This document shows positions 37,200 to 45,459 of a DNA stretch of 64,000 nucleotides, piece by piece. The notes beneath the pieces were generated by a model, which worked only from the letters and a program-made list of their open reading frames with translations, was not told the origin of the DNA and searched no databases. Position numbers and translations under genes: made by a program. Origin of the DNA: Peptoniphilaceae bacterium AMB_02 (GTDB lineage Bacteria; Bacillota; Clostridia; Tissierellales; Peptoniphilaceae); contig CP143259.1 of the NCBI GenBank assembly GCA_036321625.1, positions 1,538,001 to 1,602,000 on the forward strand, in the 5' to 3' direction. Position 1 is the first letter of the stretch. Each line of letters opens with the position of its first letter.

Positions 37200-38543
37200 T
37201 TACTCATCTACTACTGATTCTTCGATGTCTTCAGGTATATCTACCTTGGCTTTTTGAATTCTATTATCCTCTACTTCTACGATAGTAAAAGTCAAGCCAT
37301 CGACTACTACGCTTGAGTTGTCACCTGATTCAGGTATATAACCCAGTTCTGTTATCATAAGTCCTCCTACAGAATCGTAGTCCTCCGTCTGTTCATCTAG
37401 ATGCAGTCCAAGTCTTTGATTTAAATCCATAATCGAAAGTGAACCTTTTACTAAGAAAGATCTGGAATTCACTTGAGTTACCTCAGGATCATCGTGATCG
37501 TACTCGTCATCAATCTCTCCTACGATTTCCTCTATCAAGTCTTCCATCGTTACAATTCCTGAGAATCCGCCATATTCGTCAATTAGTATTGCAATATGGT
37601 TTCTCGATGCCTTAAGATCCATGAATAAATCGTTTATATTTTTTCTCTCATGTACAAAATATGCCGGCCTTATGATCTCTCTTAAGTCAACTCCTTTGAA
37701 GCCTTCTTCATATGTCGATTTTAAAAGGTCCTTAACATATAAAATACCTATGATATTATCGACATTGTCTTCGTAGACTGGTATTCTTGAGTATTGAAGC
37801 CTCATTAATTCTTCGAGATAATCTTCCAGCGGATCATTTACATCTATCATAAAGACTTCCGTCCTGGCTGTCATAATCTCCTCAGCCAGTTTATCGTCAA
37901 ATACTATTATAGAATCAATCATATTTTTCTCAACGGGATTAATAACACCCTGTTCTTGCCCCACATTGACGATGGCTTTAAGGTCCTCCATTGTAACTTT
38001 TTCTTCCACGCCCTCTAAACTAATTCCCATAAGTTTCAAAACGAAGTTTGTAGACACGGAAAGAAGTGCTACGAAAGGTCTGGTAATTTTCGAGAAGAGA
38101 TTTATTGCACCAACTGAAAACATTGCAAATTTTTCAGATGACTGAAGAGCAACTCTCTTTGGTACCAGTTCTCCAAATACAAGTGTGAAAAACGAAAGTA
38201 TTATCGTTACGACAACAAGCGCAATTCTCTCAGAGTATATAACTCCAACATTACTCAGGAAATTTCCAAACTTTTGAGAGATTCCCGTTGCAGCATATGC
38301 AGCAGAAAACAGGTTTGCAAATGTTATTCCAACTTGTATTGTAGAAAGGAATTTCGATTGTTCCTTTCTTAAATTAAGTATTAATTGTGCTTTTTTATTA
38401 CCCTTCTCTGCTTTTTCATTTAATCTATTCCTGTCAACAGCAATCATTGCCATTTCAGAAGCAGCAAAAAAAGCATTTATCATGGTAAGTATAATAAGTA
38501 GTAATATTTGAAAATATATCGCCGGTCCGGAATCGGGATCCAT
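37200..38543 (-). CDS. CNNM/CorC-family membrane protein (hemolysin-like)
   Basis: 447 residues. A DUF21/CNNM domain with four membrane segments (about 1-190) is followed by two CBS domains (about 210-340) and a CorC/HlyC domain at the C terminus (about 350-430). Members transport Mg2+ (or exchange Na+ and Mg2+); older annotations call them hemolysins. The CBS pair likely binds Mg-ATP. ATG 38543 has GGAGG nine bases upstream; the ATG at 38552 lies almost on the ribosome site. Monocistronic. Confidence 0.9.
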   Translation of the reverse strand: MDPDSGPAIYFQILLLIILTMINAFFAASEMAMIAVDRNRLNEKAEKGNKKAQLILNLRKEQSKFLSTIQVGITFANLFSAAYAATGISQKFGNFLSNVGVIYSERIALVVVTIILSFFTLVFGELVPKRVALQSSEKFAMFSVGAINLFSKITRPFVALLSVSTNFVLKLMGISLEGVEEKVTMEDLKAIVNVGQEQGVINPVEKNMIDSIIVFDDKLAEEIMTARTEVFMIDVNDPLEDYLEELMRLQYSRIPVYEDNVDNIIGILYVKDLLKSTYEEGFKGVDLREIIRPAYFVHERKNINDLFMDLKASRNHIAILIDEYGGFSGIVTMEDLIEEIVGEIDDEYDHDDPEVTQVNSRSFLVKGSLSIMDLNQRLGLHLDEQTEDYDSVGGLMITELGYIPESGDNSSVVVDGLTFTIVEVEDNRIQKAKVDIPEDIEESVVDE

Positions 38544-38711
38544 TGCGTTCATTCCTCCCTAAATAGACACATAATGTATCAAAATGTTAATTGTAGTATT
38601 TAATAAATTCAAATTTATTTTATTGTAGATTTTCTCTGACTGATAATTGAACGTTTTTTGAATTTCAATACTATCCATACAATAATATCACAAATAAAGT
38701 ACTATTATCAA

Positions 38712-39479
38712 CTATAAAAATATTTCAGGTTCTTTTCTAGGCTCTGCAAAGTTTTCTTCTAAATGAGCTATGAGTTTAAGTAATGCTTCATCATCTGCAA
38801 ATCTAACATTGGTCGGGCATCTCTTGACACATGCCATGCAGTGCAGACAATCGATTATCATCTCTTTTGGAAGTTCTCCATCAGGATTGATTATCCCGAC
38901 GGGACAAACCATACTGCATACTCCGCAGCTTATACATCCGTCGCTTGGGTATGGAGCCCAAGTACTTACTCCCACTCCTTCACGGTATGGATAATCACCG
39001 GGGATCTTAGGCGGGATGTCATCAGGCGTCAATAATTGTAAAATGTCTACAAATGCATCTACCATTTCCAAATCCGCTTCATCCGGTCTGCCGCCTGCAA
39101 TTTTTGAACTATAAGTATGCTCTGCAACAAATGCAGCTGCAGCAATGACATTAAAATCTCTTTCAGAGAGCATCTCATACATTTCGAAAAGTGCATCATC
39201 ATAATGTCTATTACCATATACTCCGATAATTATCGCATAGTTTTCGTCTCCATAAACATCCTCTAATCTATCAAAATAAACATCGGGTACCCGTCCTGCA
39301 TATACCGGAAAAGCGAATAAAACCATCGTTTCATCGTCAAACTCTAAATTCGAAGCACTTTTACCGGTTGTTAATTCAATTATTTCAGAATCTTCAAAAT
39401 GTTTTGAAAATCGTCTTACAACCTTTAATGTACTTCCGGTTGGACTAAACACTAAAGCTACAAGTTTTTTGCCAATCAT
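38712..39479 (-). CDS. EFR1-type flavodoxin-ferredoxin fusion
   Basis: 255 residues. The N-terminal flavodoxin-like domain has the FMN phosphate loop SPTGSTLK and the segment FAFPVYAGRVP. The C-terminal part has two 4Fe-4S clusters: CISCGVCSMVCP and CLHCMACVKRCP. Expected to shuttle low-potential electrons in the cytoplasm. The longer frame starts inside the TPM gene; ATG 39479, one-base overlap with that stop, has GGAGG upstream. Last gene of the TPM/zinc-ribbon unit; the partner is unknown. Confidence 0.88.
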   Translation of the reverse strand: MIGKKLVALVFSPTGSTLKVVRRFSKHFEDSEIIELTTGKSASNLEFDDETMVLFAFPVYAGRVPDVYFDRLEDVYGDENYAIIIGVYGNRHYDDALFEMYEMLSERDFNVIAAAAFVAEHTYSSKIAGGRPDEADLEMVDAFVDILQLLTPDDIPPKIPGDYPYREGVGVSTWAPYPSDGCISCGVCSMVCPVGIINPDGELPKEMIIDCLHCMACVKRCPTNVRFADDEALLKLIAHLEENFAEPRKEPEIFL

Positions 39480-40249
39480 TAGAATTTCCTTCCTCCTCCA
39501 CCATAAGTTCTTCCACTTCCGGTTGAAGATGACCTCGTGGTAGTTCCACCTCCACCTCGCCATCCTCCGCCTTTACCGGTATTACGCGGAATTACTCTGG
39601 TAACAACTCGGGTGTCTAACAATTTATCATCTAACGAAGCAAAATTCACTATCGAATTATTCCTAAAACTAAATTCAACCGGCTGAGTCCTGGCTTTGTA
39701 CTTAGATTTTACTGCACCAAAGAAACCTCCACCTGCACCAATTGCTCCCAGAGCACTGATACCCATATCAAGAGGAGATAGATAATTACCCCTTAAATAG
39801 ACATTAAGCTTCTTTAAATAGGCAACTGCCGAATCATAGTACCTGCCGTCTTTTAACCCATTGTCGAAAACTGAATCCAAAAGTCCCTCTACTTTGGAAT
39901 CGTTAATTTTATCCTTGCCTCTTCCTTCGGTGATGATAAATATCTCCCTATTGTCCATATCGTACATTACGAAGACTCCACTGCCATTTGATCCAAAACC
40001 ATTGTTTTCATAAAAATAATCACTGTATTGCATCGTGGTCATGCCATTTGTACTATTTGTAGTTCCAATACCGATATCCAAATCGTATTTTGCACTCATC
40101 TCTTCTGCTATTTTGGTTAAATCTTCGAGTTCGGATGAGCTGAAGAGCCCTGCATTATCGATTACTTTAACGATACTTGAAGCACTGGCTCCGGTACATA
40201 AAATCATTAATATCAATGCGCTCATGAACAGTCTCTTTATAGTTACCAT
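39479..40249 (-). CDS. TPM-domain secreted/membrane protein, YgcG-like
   Basis: 256 residues. Signal peptide (cleavage near ASASS), a TPM domain at about 25-160 (VIDNAGLFSSSE, then GVFVMYDMDNREIFIITEGRG), one membrane helix near 170-190, and a cytoplasmic tail ending in a Gly/Ser/Arg-rich stretch (GGGWRGGGG, then YGGGGRKF). TPM proteins are linked to membrane protein upkeep and photosystem repair; some have phosphatase activity. Overlaps the zinc-ribbon gene by 7 bases. Confidence 0.85.
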   Translation of the reverse strand: MVTIKRLFMSALILMILCTGASASSIVKVIDNAGLFSSSELEDLTKIAEEMSAKYDLDIGIGTTNSTNGMTTMQYSDYFYENNGFGSNGSGVFVMYDMDNREIFIITEGRGKDKINDSKVEGLLDSVFDNGLKDGRYYDSAVAYLKKLNVYLRGNYLSPLDMGISALGAIGAGGGFFGAVKSKYKARTQPVEFSFRNNSIVNFASLDDKLLDTRVVTRVIPRNTGKGGGWRGGGGTTTRSSSTGSGRTYGGGGRKF

Positions 40250-41340
40250 ATCAGTAAACCCCCTATCAATAAGACGGCAAGTACAGCTGCAAAGATTGCA
40301 ACCGCATTTACGGAAAGTTTCTTATAATCCAGTGGAAGCTCCCCAAATGACTTTCCGGTCTGTCCATTTACAGCATATATATAGGTCTTACCGCCAAAAT
40401 TATATGTTAAAATCCACACGGGTAAGAGTATATAAGTCCATCTATTTATCTTAGCATTTACTTCGGATTTTTTTATATCTACCGAACGATATCTCGAAAC
40501 AGTGTCCTTTAGTAGATTATTGGTATAGATTTCAGCTCTGTCTTCCACTGTTTTCTTTAGATCATCCGATTTGATATCGTATTTTTCCGAAAAAAATCCA
40601 TTTAAATAGGATACATCAAAGTCAACTGCTTTAGATTCATCATATGGAGTTATCGTTTTTAAGAGGTCGTGATCTATCTTTTTAAGGGCTATTTCCGTAA
40701 TATTTTCCACTTTTATATCGCCCTGTCTACTGATATCGAATTTTTTGTATTCCGTATATTCCGTGTCTCCTACTCTCCATACTCGCACTGCCGTCCCTGT
40801 TCCTTGATAATCTACCTGTGCGTCTGTTTCAGCCATCCAGTTGGGAACATATAGACCTGTCATCTTTTCAAGCTGTGATTTACTATAGAATTCTTTAGGA
40901 ACGAACTTGAACTTTTTGGACCAATTTATAAATTTATTTAACGCTTTTTCCTTATCAAAAGTAAAAGGGATGACTTTGTCCGGTCTAAACTCTCCTGATA
41001 TCCTATCTGTCAAGATAACGGGATTATGACAATAATAACAGAATGTCGTAGAAGTCGTTTCTTCCGTTACCACATTTGCACCACAACTGTTACAAGTATA
41101 CTCTGATAAATGCTCCTCAAAAGCACTTTGTTCCGTTTCAAACTCTTCAGTATGTTCATGATAATGATCGTGTTGATGTTCGTGATCATGCTCAGTTTCC
41201 TCAAACTCACCTTTAGTAAGCACCTTCAGCTCTTCATTTGTAAACTCACTCAAGCAATAATCACATTTGTTTTTTTGTATATTCGGTTCAAAATGTAATG
41301 GCCCGCCGCAATTAGGACATTTGATGGTTTTAGTACTCAT
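40243..41340 (-). CDS. Zinc-ribbon membrane protein with His-rich loop
   Basis: 365 residues. A first zinc ribbon (CPNCGGPL to CDYC, about 9-30) and a second (CNSCGANV to CYYC, about 82-105) are separated by an acidic, His-rich segment EHDHEHQHDHYHEH at about 51-64. A central domain with GLYVPNWMAETD follows, and two short hydrophobic segments near 310 and 345-363 would anchor it. The family is annotated as TFIIB-type zinc-ribbon-containing. The His tract could bind Zn or Ni. First gene of the three-gene unit. Confidence 0.78.
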   Translation of the reverse strand: MSTKTIKCPNCGGPLHFEPNIQKNKCDYCLSEFTNEELKVLTKGEFEETEHDHEHQHDHYHEHTEEFETEQSAFEEHLSEYTCNSCGANVVTEETTSTTFCYYCHNPVILTDRISGEFRPDKVIPFTFDKEKALNKFINWSKKFKFVPKEFYSKSQLEKMTGLYVPNWMAETDAQVDYQGTGTAVRVWRVGDTEYTEYKKFDISRQGDIKVENITEIALKKIDHDLLKTITPYDESKAVDFDVSYLNGFFSEKYDIKSDDLKKTVEDRAEIYTNNLLKDTVSRYRSVDIKKSEVNAKINRWTYILLPVWILTYNFGGKTYIYAVNGQTGKSFGELPLDYKKLSVNAVAIFAAVLAVLLIGGLLIW

Positions 41341-41377
41341 TTATTTCACCCTCTCATACTTAAAATATGGATACTTT

Positions 41378-42181
41378 TTAGTTTTGCATAAGCTGTTTAT
41401 ATCTATTTATATTTTCTTCTGACAGGAACTCAAATGCAGCATTTATTTCTTGGAATTTAGTGGTAGCATCAGGACTTGGATTCAAATCTGGATGATAGGT
41501 TTTTGCAAGTTTCCTATAAGCGAGTTTTATCTGATAAAAATCAGAATTATGTGGTACACCTAAGGTGTCACATGCCGCTTCAAATTTCTTTTTAAATTCG
41601 TCTAGAGGATGTTGATAATATCCTCCTCCCGTCTGTCCGGTATAACCACCTGTATATCCGCCCGTGTAGCCACCGGTATAACCTCCGTAACCTCGTCCTC
41701 TTTGAGCTTGTTCGAAAAATTCTCTAAATACCTGCTCCCACATTTCCTCTTCTTGTCTTTGTCTTTCCTGTTGTGCCCTTCTATAGTTTTCTTCCTGCAT
41801 CTCTCTGTATGCTCTACCATAATCTTCAAAATTCGAATGTACTTTTTTTCCCGTTTTATAATATTCAGACTTATCGTTCAAATACTCGGTTACTGTATAC
41901 TGCTGATACCTTAGGAATGATATGAACTTTGAACCAAGTAGAGGAAAGACTATAAAGAATATTATAGCCAGGATTACAGCCGGATGTAGAAGTAAAATTA
42001 AAAATGGTGAAAAGAAAATAAATAAACACCCCACCAATAGTAGTGAAATAATTATTCTCTTGATTCCCTCTACTATTCCGACCAAGAAGTCCAAAATTAT
42101 AATAAAGACTTCAAAAAAACCATATAAAAAAGCTGATAATCCGCTTAAAAAACCACCGTAAAATCTACTTATAGGATTCAA
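41378..42181 (-). CDS. Membrane-anchored J-domain protein
   Basis: 267 residues. Two or three hydrophobic segments at about 10-90, a charged Gln/Glu/Arg-rich stretch (about 130-160), a tandem GGYT repeat (five units at about 170-190), and a C-terminal J domain with the HPD motif in KTYHPDLNPS. The J domain recruits Hsp70 (DnaK) to the membrane. TTG start at 42181 with AGGGGTGG upstream. Follows the zincin gene by 10 bases. Confidence 0.85.
   Translation of the reverse strand: MNPISRFYGGFLSGLSAFLYGFFEVFIIILDFLVGIVEGIKRIIISLLLVGCLFIFFSPFLILLLHPAVILAIIFFIVFPLLGSKFISFLRYQQYTVTEYLNDKSEYYKTGKKVHSNFEDYGRAYREMQEENYRRAQQERQRQEEEMWEQVFREFFEQAQRGRGYGGYTGGYTGGYTGGYTGQTGGGYYQHPLDEFKKKFEAACDTLGVPHNSDFYQIKLAYRKLAKTYHPDLNPSPDATTKFQEINAAFEFLSEENINRYKQLMQN
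41632..41697. repeat. 12-bp in-frame tandem repeat within the J-domain gene
   Basis: Successive units encode GGYT with changing third codon bases, about five units. Unit number may vary by slippage, though the synonymous drift suggests an old array. Confidence 0.6.
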
Positions 42182-42191
42182 TACGCCACCC

Positions 42192-42572
42192 CTAATAACC
42201 TCTATTTTTTCTATACTCTTCTAAATTAATACTGTCTTCAATTTCAAGATCTCTAAGTCCTGCCAAACCTTCTAAATGGTGTACAAATTCATGTACTAGA
42301 GTCTCTCTCAGTTTTTCTTTTAATTCATCTTCCGATAAATAATGAAAAACTCTTTTAAAGGATCCATAATATATTTTTATATATCTACCCATACCCGAGC
42401 GATGATACTCGCCCAAGATGAATAAATCATTATAAATAGCATCCTCACTTATCTTCTCATCAGGAAGCAGTACTATACCGCCATTTAACTTATTAAAAAA
42501 TTCACTGGGCAGTTCTTCGGCAATCTCGTCCAGAATTTCGTGCATCCTATCTATGGAGATAAATTCATTCAT
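42192..42572 (-). CDS. Zincin-like metallopeptidase-family protein
   Basis: 126 residues. The zinc motif HEFVHH lies in TLVHEFVHHLEG near residue 95, and a conserved segment LPDEKISEDAIYNDLFILGEY... ends in the ILGEY strand before it. The family of short zincins (DUF1025/metallopeptidase family) is of unknown substrate. Ribosome site GAGGAG before the ATG. Lies between smpB and the J-domain gene on the same strand. Confidence 0.82.
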   Translation of the reverse strand: MNEFISIDRMHEILDEIAEELPSEFFNKLNGGIVLLPDEKISEDAIYNDLFILGEYHRSGMGRYIKIYYGSFKRVFHYLSEDELKEKLRETLVHEFVHHLEGLAGLRDLEIEDSINLEEYRKNRGY

Positions 42573-42594
42573 AACTATTCTCCTCTAAAACTAA

Positions 42595-43071
42595 CTAATA
42601 CTCCTTGAGTGCTCTGTCTATTCTCCTTTGTGCATCCTTTTTGGCTTGAGTTTCTCTCTTGTCGTAGAGTTTTTTACCCTTTACCAATGCTATATCTATT
42701 TTCACAAGTCCCTCTCTAATATTTACCGAAAGAGGAACTATAGTATAACCTGCAGTTGTGACCTGCCCAAATAATTTATTTATTTGTGCTTTATGAAGGA
42801 GAAGTTTCCTTGTTCTAACCGGGTCGAGATTGTATATATTGCCATGATCATAAGGGCTTATATGCATCCCTTGTATAAACATCTCTCCATCAACAATCGT
42901 ACAGAAAGCTTCTTTTATCGAGACTTTACCTTGCCTAATCGACTTTACTTCCGTACCACTTAAAACAATTCCTGCTTCATAAATATCTTCAATAAAATAC
43001 TCATGTCTAGCCTTTCTATTATTTGCTACTACTCTATTTTTACCCTTTTCTTTACTCAAAATCCTCACCAC
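42595..43071 (-). CDS. smpB: SsrA-binding protein SmpB
   Basis: 158 residues or slightly fewer. Conserved blocks ARHEYFIEDIYEAGIVLSGTEV and the C-terminal tail KRETQAKKDAQRRIDRALKEY, which enters the ribosome mRNA path. It delivers tmRNA to stalled ribosomes. The start is unclear: GTG 43071 overlaps rnr by 7 bases, while TTG 43059 would give the usual MSKEKGK N terminus but sits very near GGTGAGG. No ssrA gene was seen adjacent. Confidence 0.94.
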   Translation of the reverse strand: MVRILSKEKGKNRVVANNRKARHEYFIEDIYEAGIVLSGTEVKSIRQGKVSIKEAFCTIVDGEMFIQGMHISPYDHGNIYNLDPVRTRKLLLHKAQINKLFGQVTTAGYTIVPLSVNIREGLVKIDIALVKGKKLYDKRETQAKKDAQRRIDRALKEY

Positions 43072-45173
43072 TTTACTAATTCAAAATTAATCTCACTTCT
43101 AGTCTCGTTAACTCCCACGACTCTTATTCGTATTTTATTACCCAGTTTTATCTGTCTTCCTGTTTTTTCTCCGAATATCACATATTTATCACTGTCAAAA
43201 TAGTAATAATCGTCATTTAAATCTCTAAAATGTATTAAACCTTCAACAGTATTTTCAAGCTGTACAAATATACCGAAAGAGGTTAGAGAACTTACGATTC
43301 CATTGAATTCTTGTCCAATAAACTTCTTCATATATTGCATCTTAAGAAGTGATTCAACTTCTCTTTCAGCTTCTTCAGCATTTCTCTCCGTTTCAGAAAC
43401 ATGTTCGGCAATCTTATCAAGTCTTTCGATATCCTTTAAATCATAATTCATGTTCAAACTCTCATCTACAGCATTTTTGAAAAATCTATGAATTACAAGA
43501 TCTGAATACCTTCTTATCGGTGCCGTAAAATGAGTATAATGTGTTGAAGCTAGTCCAAAATGTATATCAGCCTCACTACTGTATCTGGCTTTTCTCAAAG
43601 ACCTTAAAAGTAGAGTTCCTATTATTGTTTCCTCAGGTTTTCCATCAACTTCCTTGAGGAGCTCGCTGAAATCTTTGGAATGAATCTCCTTGCCCTTGAA
43701 ACGGTAACCCAAATTATGCATTAATACTTCAAAAGATTTTATTCTCTCACTGGAAGGCTCCTCGTGTATTCTATAAATAAAAGGATAATCCATATAACCA
43801 AAATGACTTGCAACCGTCTCATTTGTAACTATCATAAACTCTTCGATAATCCTATTTGCGACTCTTCTCTCCAAGACACCAACGTCTATAACTTCGCCTT
43901 CATCGTTGAATTCAAAATGAGTTTCTCTCAGATTAAAATCGATGGCTCCTCTTCTCTCTCTCATTTCCTTTAATATAATATAAAGTTCTTCCATGAGTTT
44001 GAGGGACATTTTTAAATCTTCGTCACCATATACATCATTTATCCCCTCAAGCAAATCGGAAACATCGTCGTATATCAGCCTGAAACTGCTCTTTATAAAG
44101 GATTTATAGAATTTATAGTCCTCTACCTTTCCCTCGCTGTCAATTTTCATCTCCACCGTATGCGTAAGTCTGATTACATTAGGTTTTAAACTGCATAATT
44201 CGTTGGAAAGTTCTTCAGGCAGCATTGGAATTACTCTATCGAGCATATATACGGAATTCCCTCTTTTATAGGCTTCTGCATCTATCGCTGTACCCGGCTT
44301 AACATAATTGGCTACATCAGCTATATGGACGTATAAAATATAATTATCCCCATCTTTTTTTATCGATATTGCATCGTCAAAATCTTTAGCATCTTCACCG
44401 TCTATGGTAACTACAAAGTGATTTGTGAAATCTGTCCTACCTACAAGTTCGCTATCTTTGACTTCTGACCCAAGCCTTCTTGCTTCTTCAATGACTTTTG
44501 CCGGAAAGATATAAGGGAGGTTGAATTGTCTTGCAATAGAGGTAATCTCAATTCCCTTCTCGGTTTTATGCCCAATTACCTCTGTAACGACACCTTCAGG
44601 GTTTTTATCTCCTACTGCTCTCTTTTGTACGACGACTACAACCTTGTCATGATGTTTTGCACCTTTCAGGTTTTCAGGCTTAACAAATATATCTGTTGAA
44701 AACTTCGAATTGTTCGGTTCTACAAAATAATACTTGCCCTCTTTTACCAGGGTTCCTACAATTTCAACTCCATTCTCAGAGAGTATTTTAATTACCTCTC
44801 CCTCTCTCCTCATACCATCTTCGGCATTTCTGGTAATCCTGATTATTACTTTATCTCCATGCATAGCACCTTTTATTCCATTTGGTGGAATGAAAACGTC
44901 CGGAGAAGAAGGATCTGAACTTTCAAAAAAACCGAATCCGCCGGCATTTCCAATAAATTGACCGACAAGTGCATTTTCGTTCATGTCAACCGGTAGATAT
45001 TTACCTTTTTTTGATAGATAAACACTGCCATCTTTTTCCATATCTATAAGTGCCTTGAAAAAGCTCCTATAGTCGTCGACATCTATAGCAAAATTCTTGG
45101 CTAATTGTTCTTTGGTCTCTCCCATGTACTCACTCGAGTTAATATACTCCAATAATTTATCTTTTAAACCCAT
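43065..45173 (-). CDS. rnr: Ribonuclease R
   Basis: 702 residues, the normal length. N-terminal winged helix and cold-shock domains (about 1-220), the RNB catalytic domain with DGEDAKDFDDAISI (Asp residues that bind Mg) and a C-terminal S1 domain (GQEFNGIVSSLTSFGIFVQL). A 3'-5' exoribonuclease that digests structured RNA and works with SmpB-tmRNA on non-stop messages; the two genes overlap, which fits. Ribosome site AAAGGA. Confidence 0.95.
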   Translation of the reverse strand: MGLKDKLLEYINSSEYMGETKEQLAKNFAIDVDDYRSFFKALIDMEKDGSVYLSKKGKYLPVDMNENALVGQFIGNAGGFGFFESSDPSSPDVFIPPNGIKGAMHGDKVIIRITRNAEDGMRREGEVIKILSENGVEIVGTLVKEGKYYFVEPNNSKFSTDIFVKPENLKGAKHHDKVVVVVQKRAVGDKNPEGVVTEVIGHKTEKGIEITSIARQFNLPYIFPAKVIEEARRLGSEVKDSELVGRTDFTNHFVVTIDGEDAKDFDDAISIKKDGDNYILYVHIADVANYVKPGTAIDAEAYKRGNSVYMLDRVIPMLPEELSNELCSLKPNVIRLTHTVEMKIDSEGKVEDYKFYKSFIKSSFRLIYDDVSDLLEGINDVYGDEDLKMSLKLMEELYIILKEMRERRGAIDFNLRETHFEFNDEGEVIDVGVLERRVANRIIEEFMIVTNETVASHFGYMDYPFIYRIHEEPSSERIKSFEVLMHNLGYRFKGKEIHSKDFSELLKEVDGKPEETIIGTLLLRSLRKARYSSEADIHFGLASTHYTHFTAPIRRYSDLVIHRFFKNAVDESLNMNYDLKDIERLDKIAEHVSETERNAEEAEREVESLLKMQYMKKFIGQEFNGIVSSLTSFGIFVQLENTVEGLIHFRDLNDDYYYFDSDKYVIFGEKTGRQIKLGNKIRIRVVGVNETRSEINFELVKW

Positions 45174-45315
45174 TTTACTGTCCTTTCATCACTAAAATTA
45201 ACTAATAATCATACTGTATTTATTATACCCTATTTACGCTATTTAATAGCTATTTTAAAAAATCCGGCTCTTTTTTTAATATATTTTTAACTAATCATTT
45301 AATATGTAAAATAAA

Positions 45316-45335
45316 AAACGGCCATTCGGCCGTTA
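45316..45335. repeat. Left target duplication, a copied hppA terminator hairpin
   Basis: The 18-base palindrome aacggccattcggccgtt plus one or two flanking A residues is repeated at 46923-46942. This copy keeps the A run (T run on the minus strand) and so is the complete terminator. The duplication flanks the insertion element exactly. Confidence 0.85.
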
Positions 45336-45354
45336 CAGACTGTTGACAAAGCAT

Positions 45355-45392
45355 AGCTAGAAAAAATTTCTAGCTGTGCTTTTTTTGTTCTA
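45355..45392 (+). terminator. Subterminal hairpin at the left end of the IS
   Basis: AGCTAG-AAATTT-type stem (agctagaaa with tttctagct) followed by a run of T residues, placed to stop transcription entering the transposase gene from outside. Confidence 0.65.
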
Positions 45393-45459
45393 AAAATGCC
45401 ATATTATGTGTAGTTTAAGCCGTTTTGGGTATATATAACACTAAGAGAGAGGTGTTAAT

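Noticed and set aside
41632-41697. CRISPR-like array
   Set aside because: The repeat units are 12 bp, contiguous and in frame with a protein; there are no spacers. No array was seen elsewhere in the window.
42192-43071. tmRNA gene beside smpB
   Set aside because: No tRNA-like ends or tag frame could be recognised in or around this stretch; the space is filled by coding sequence.
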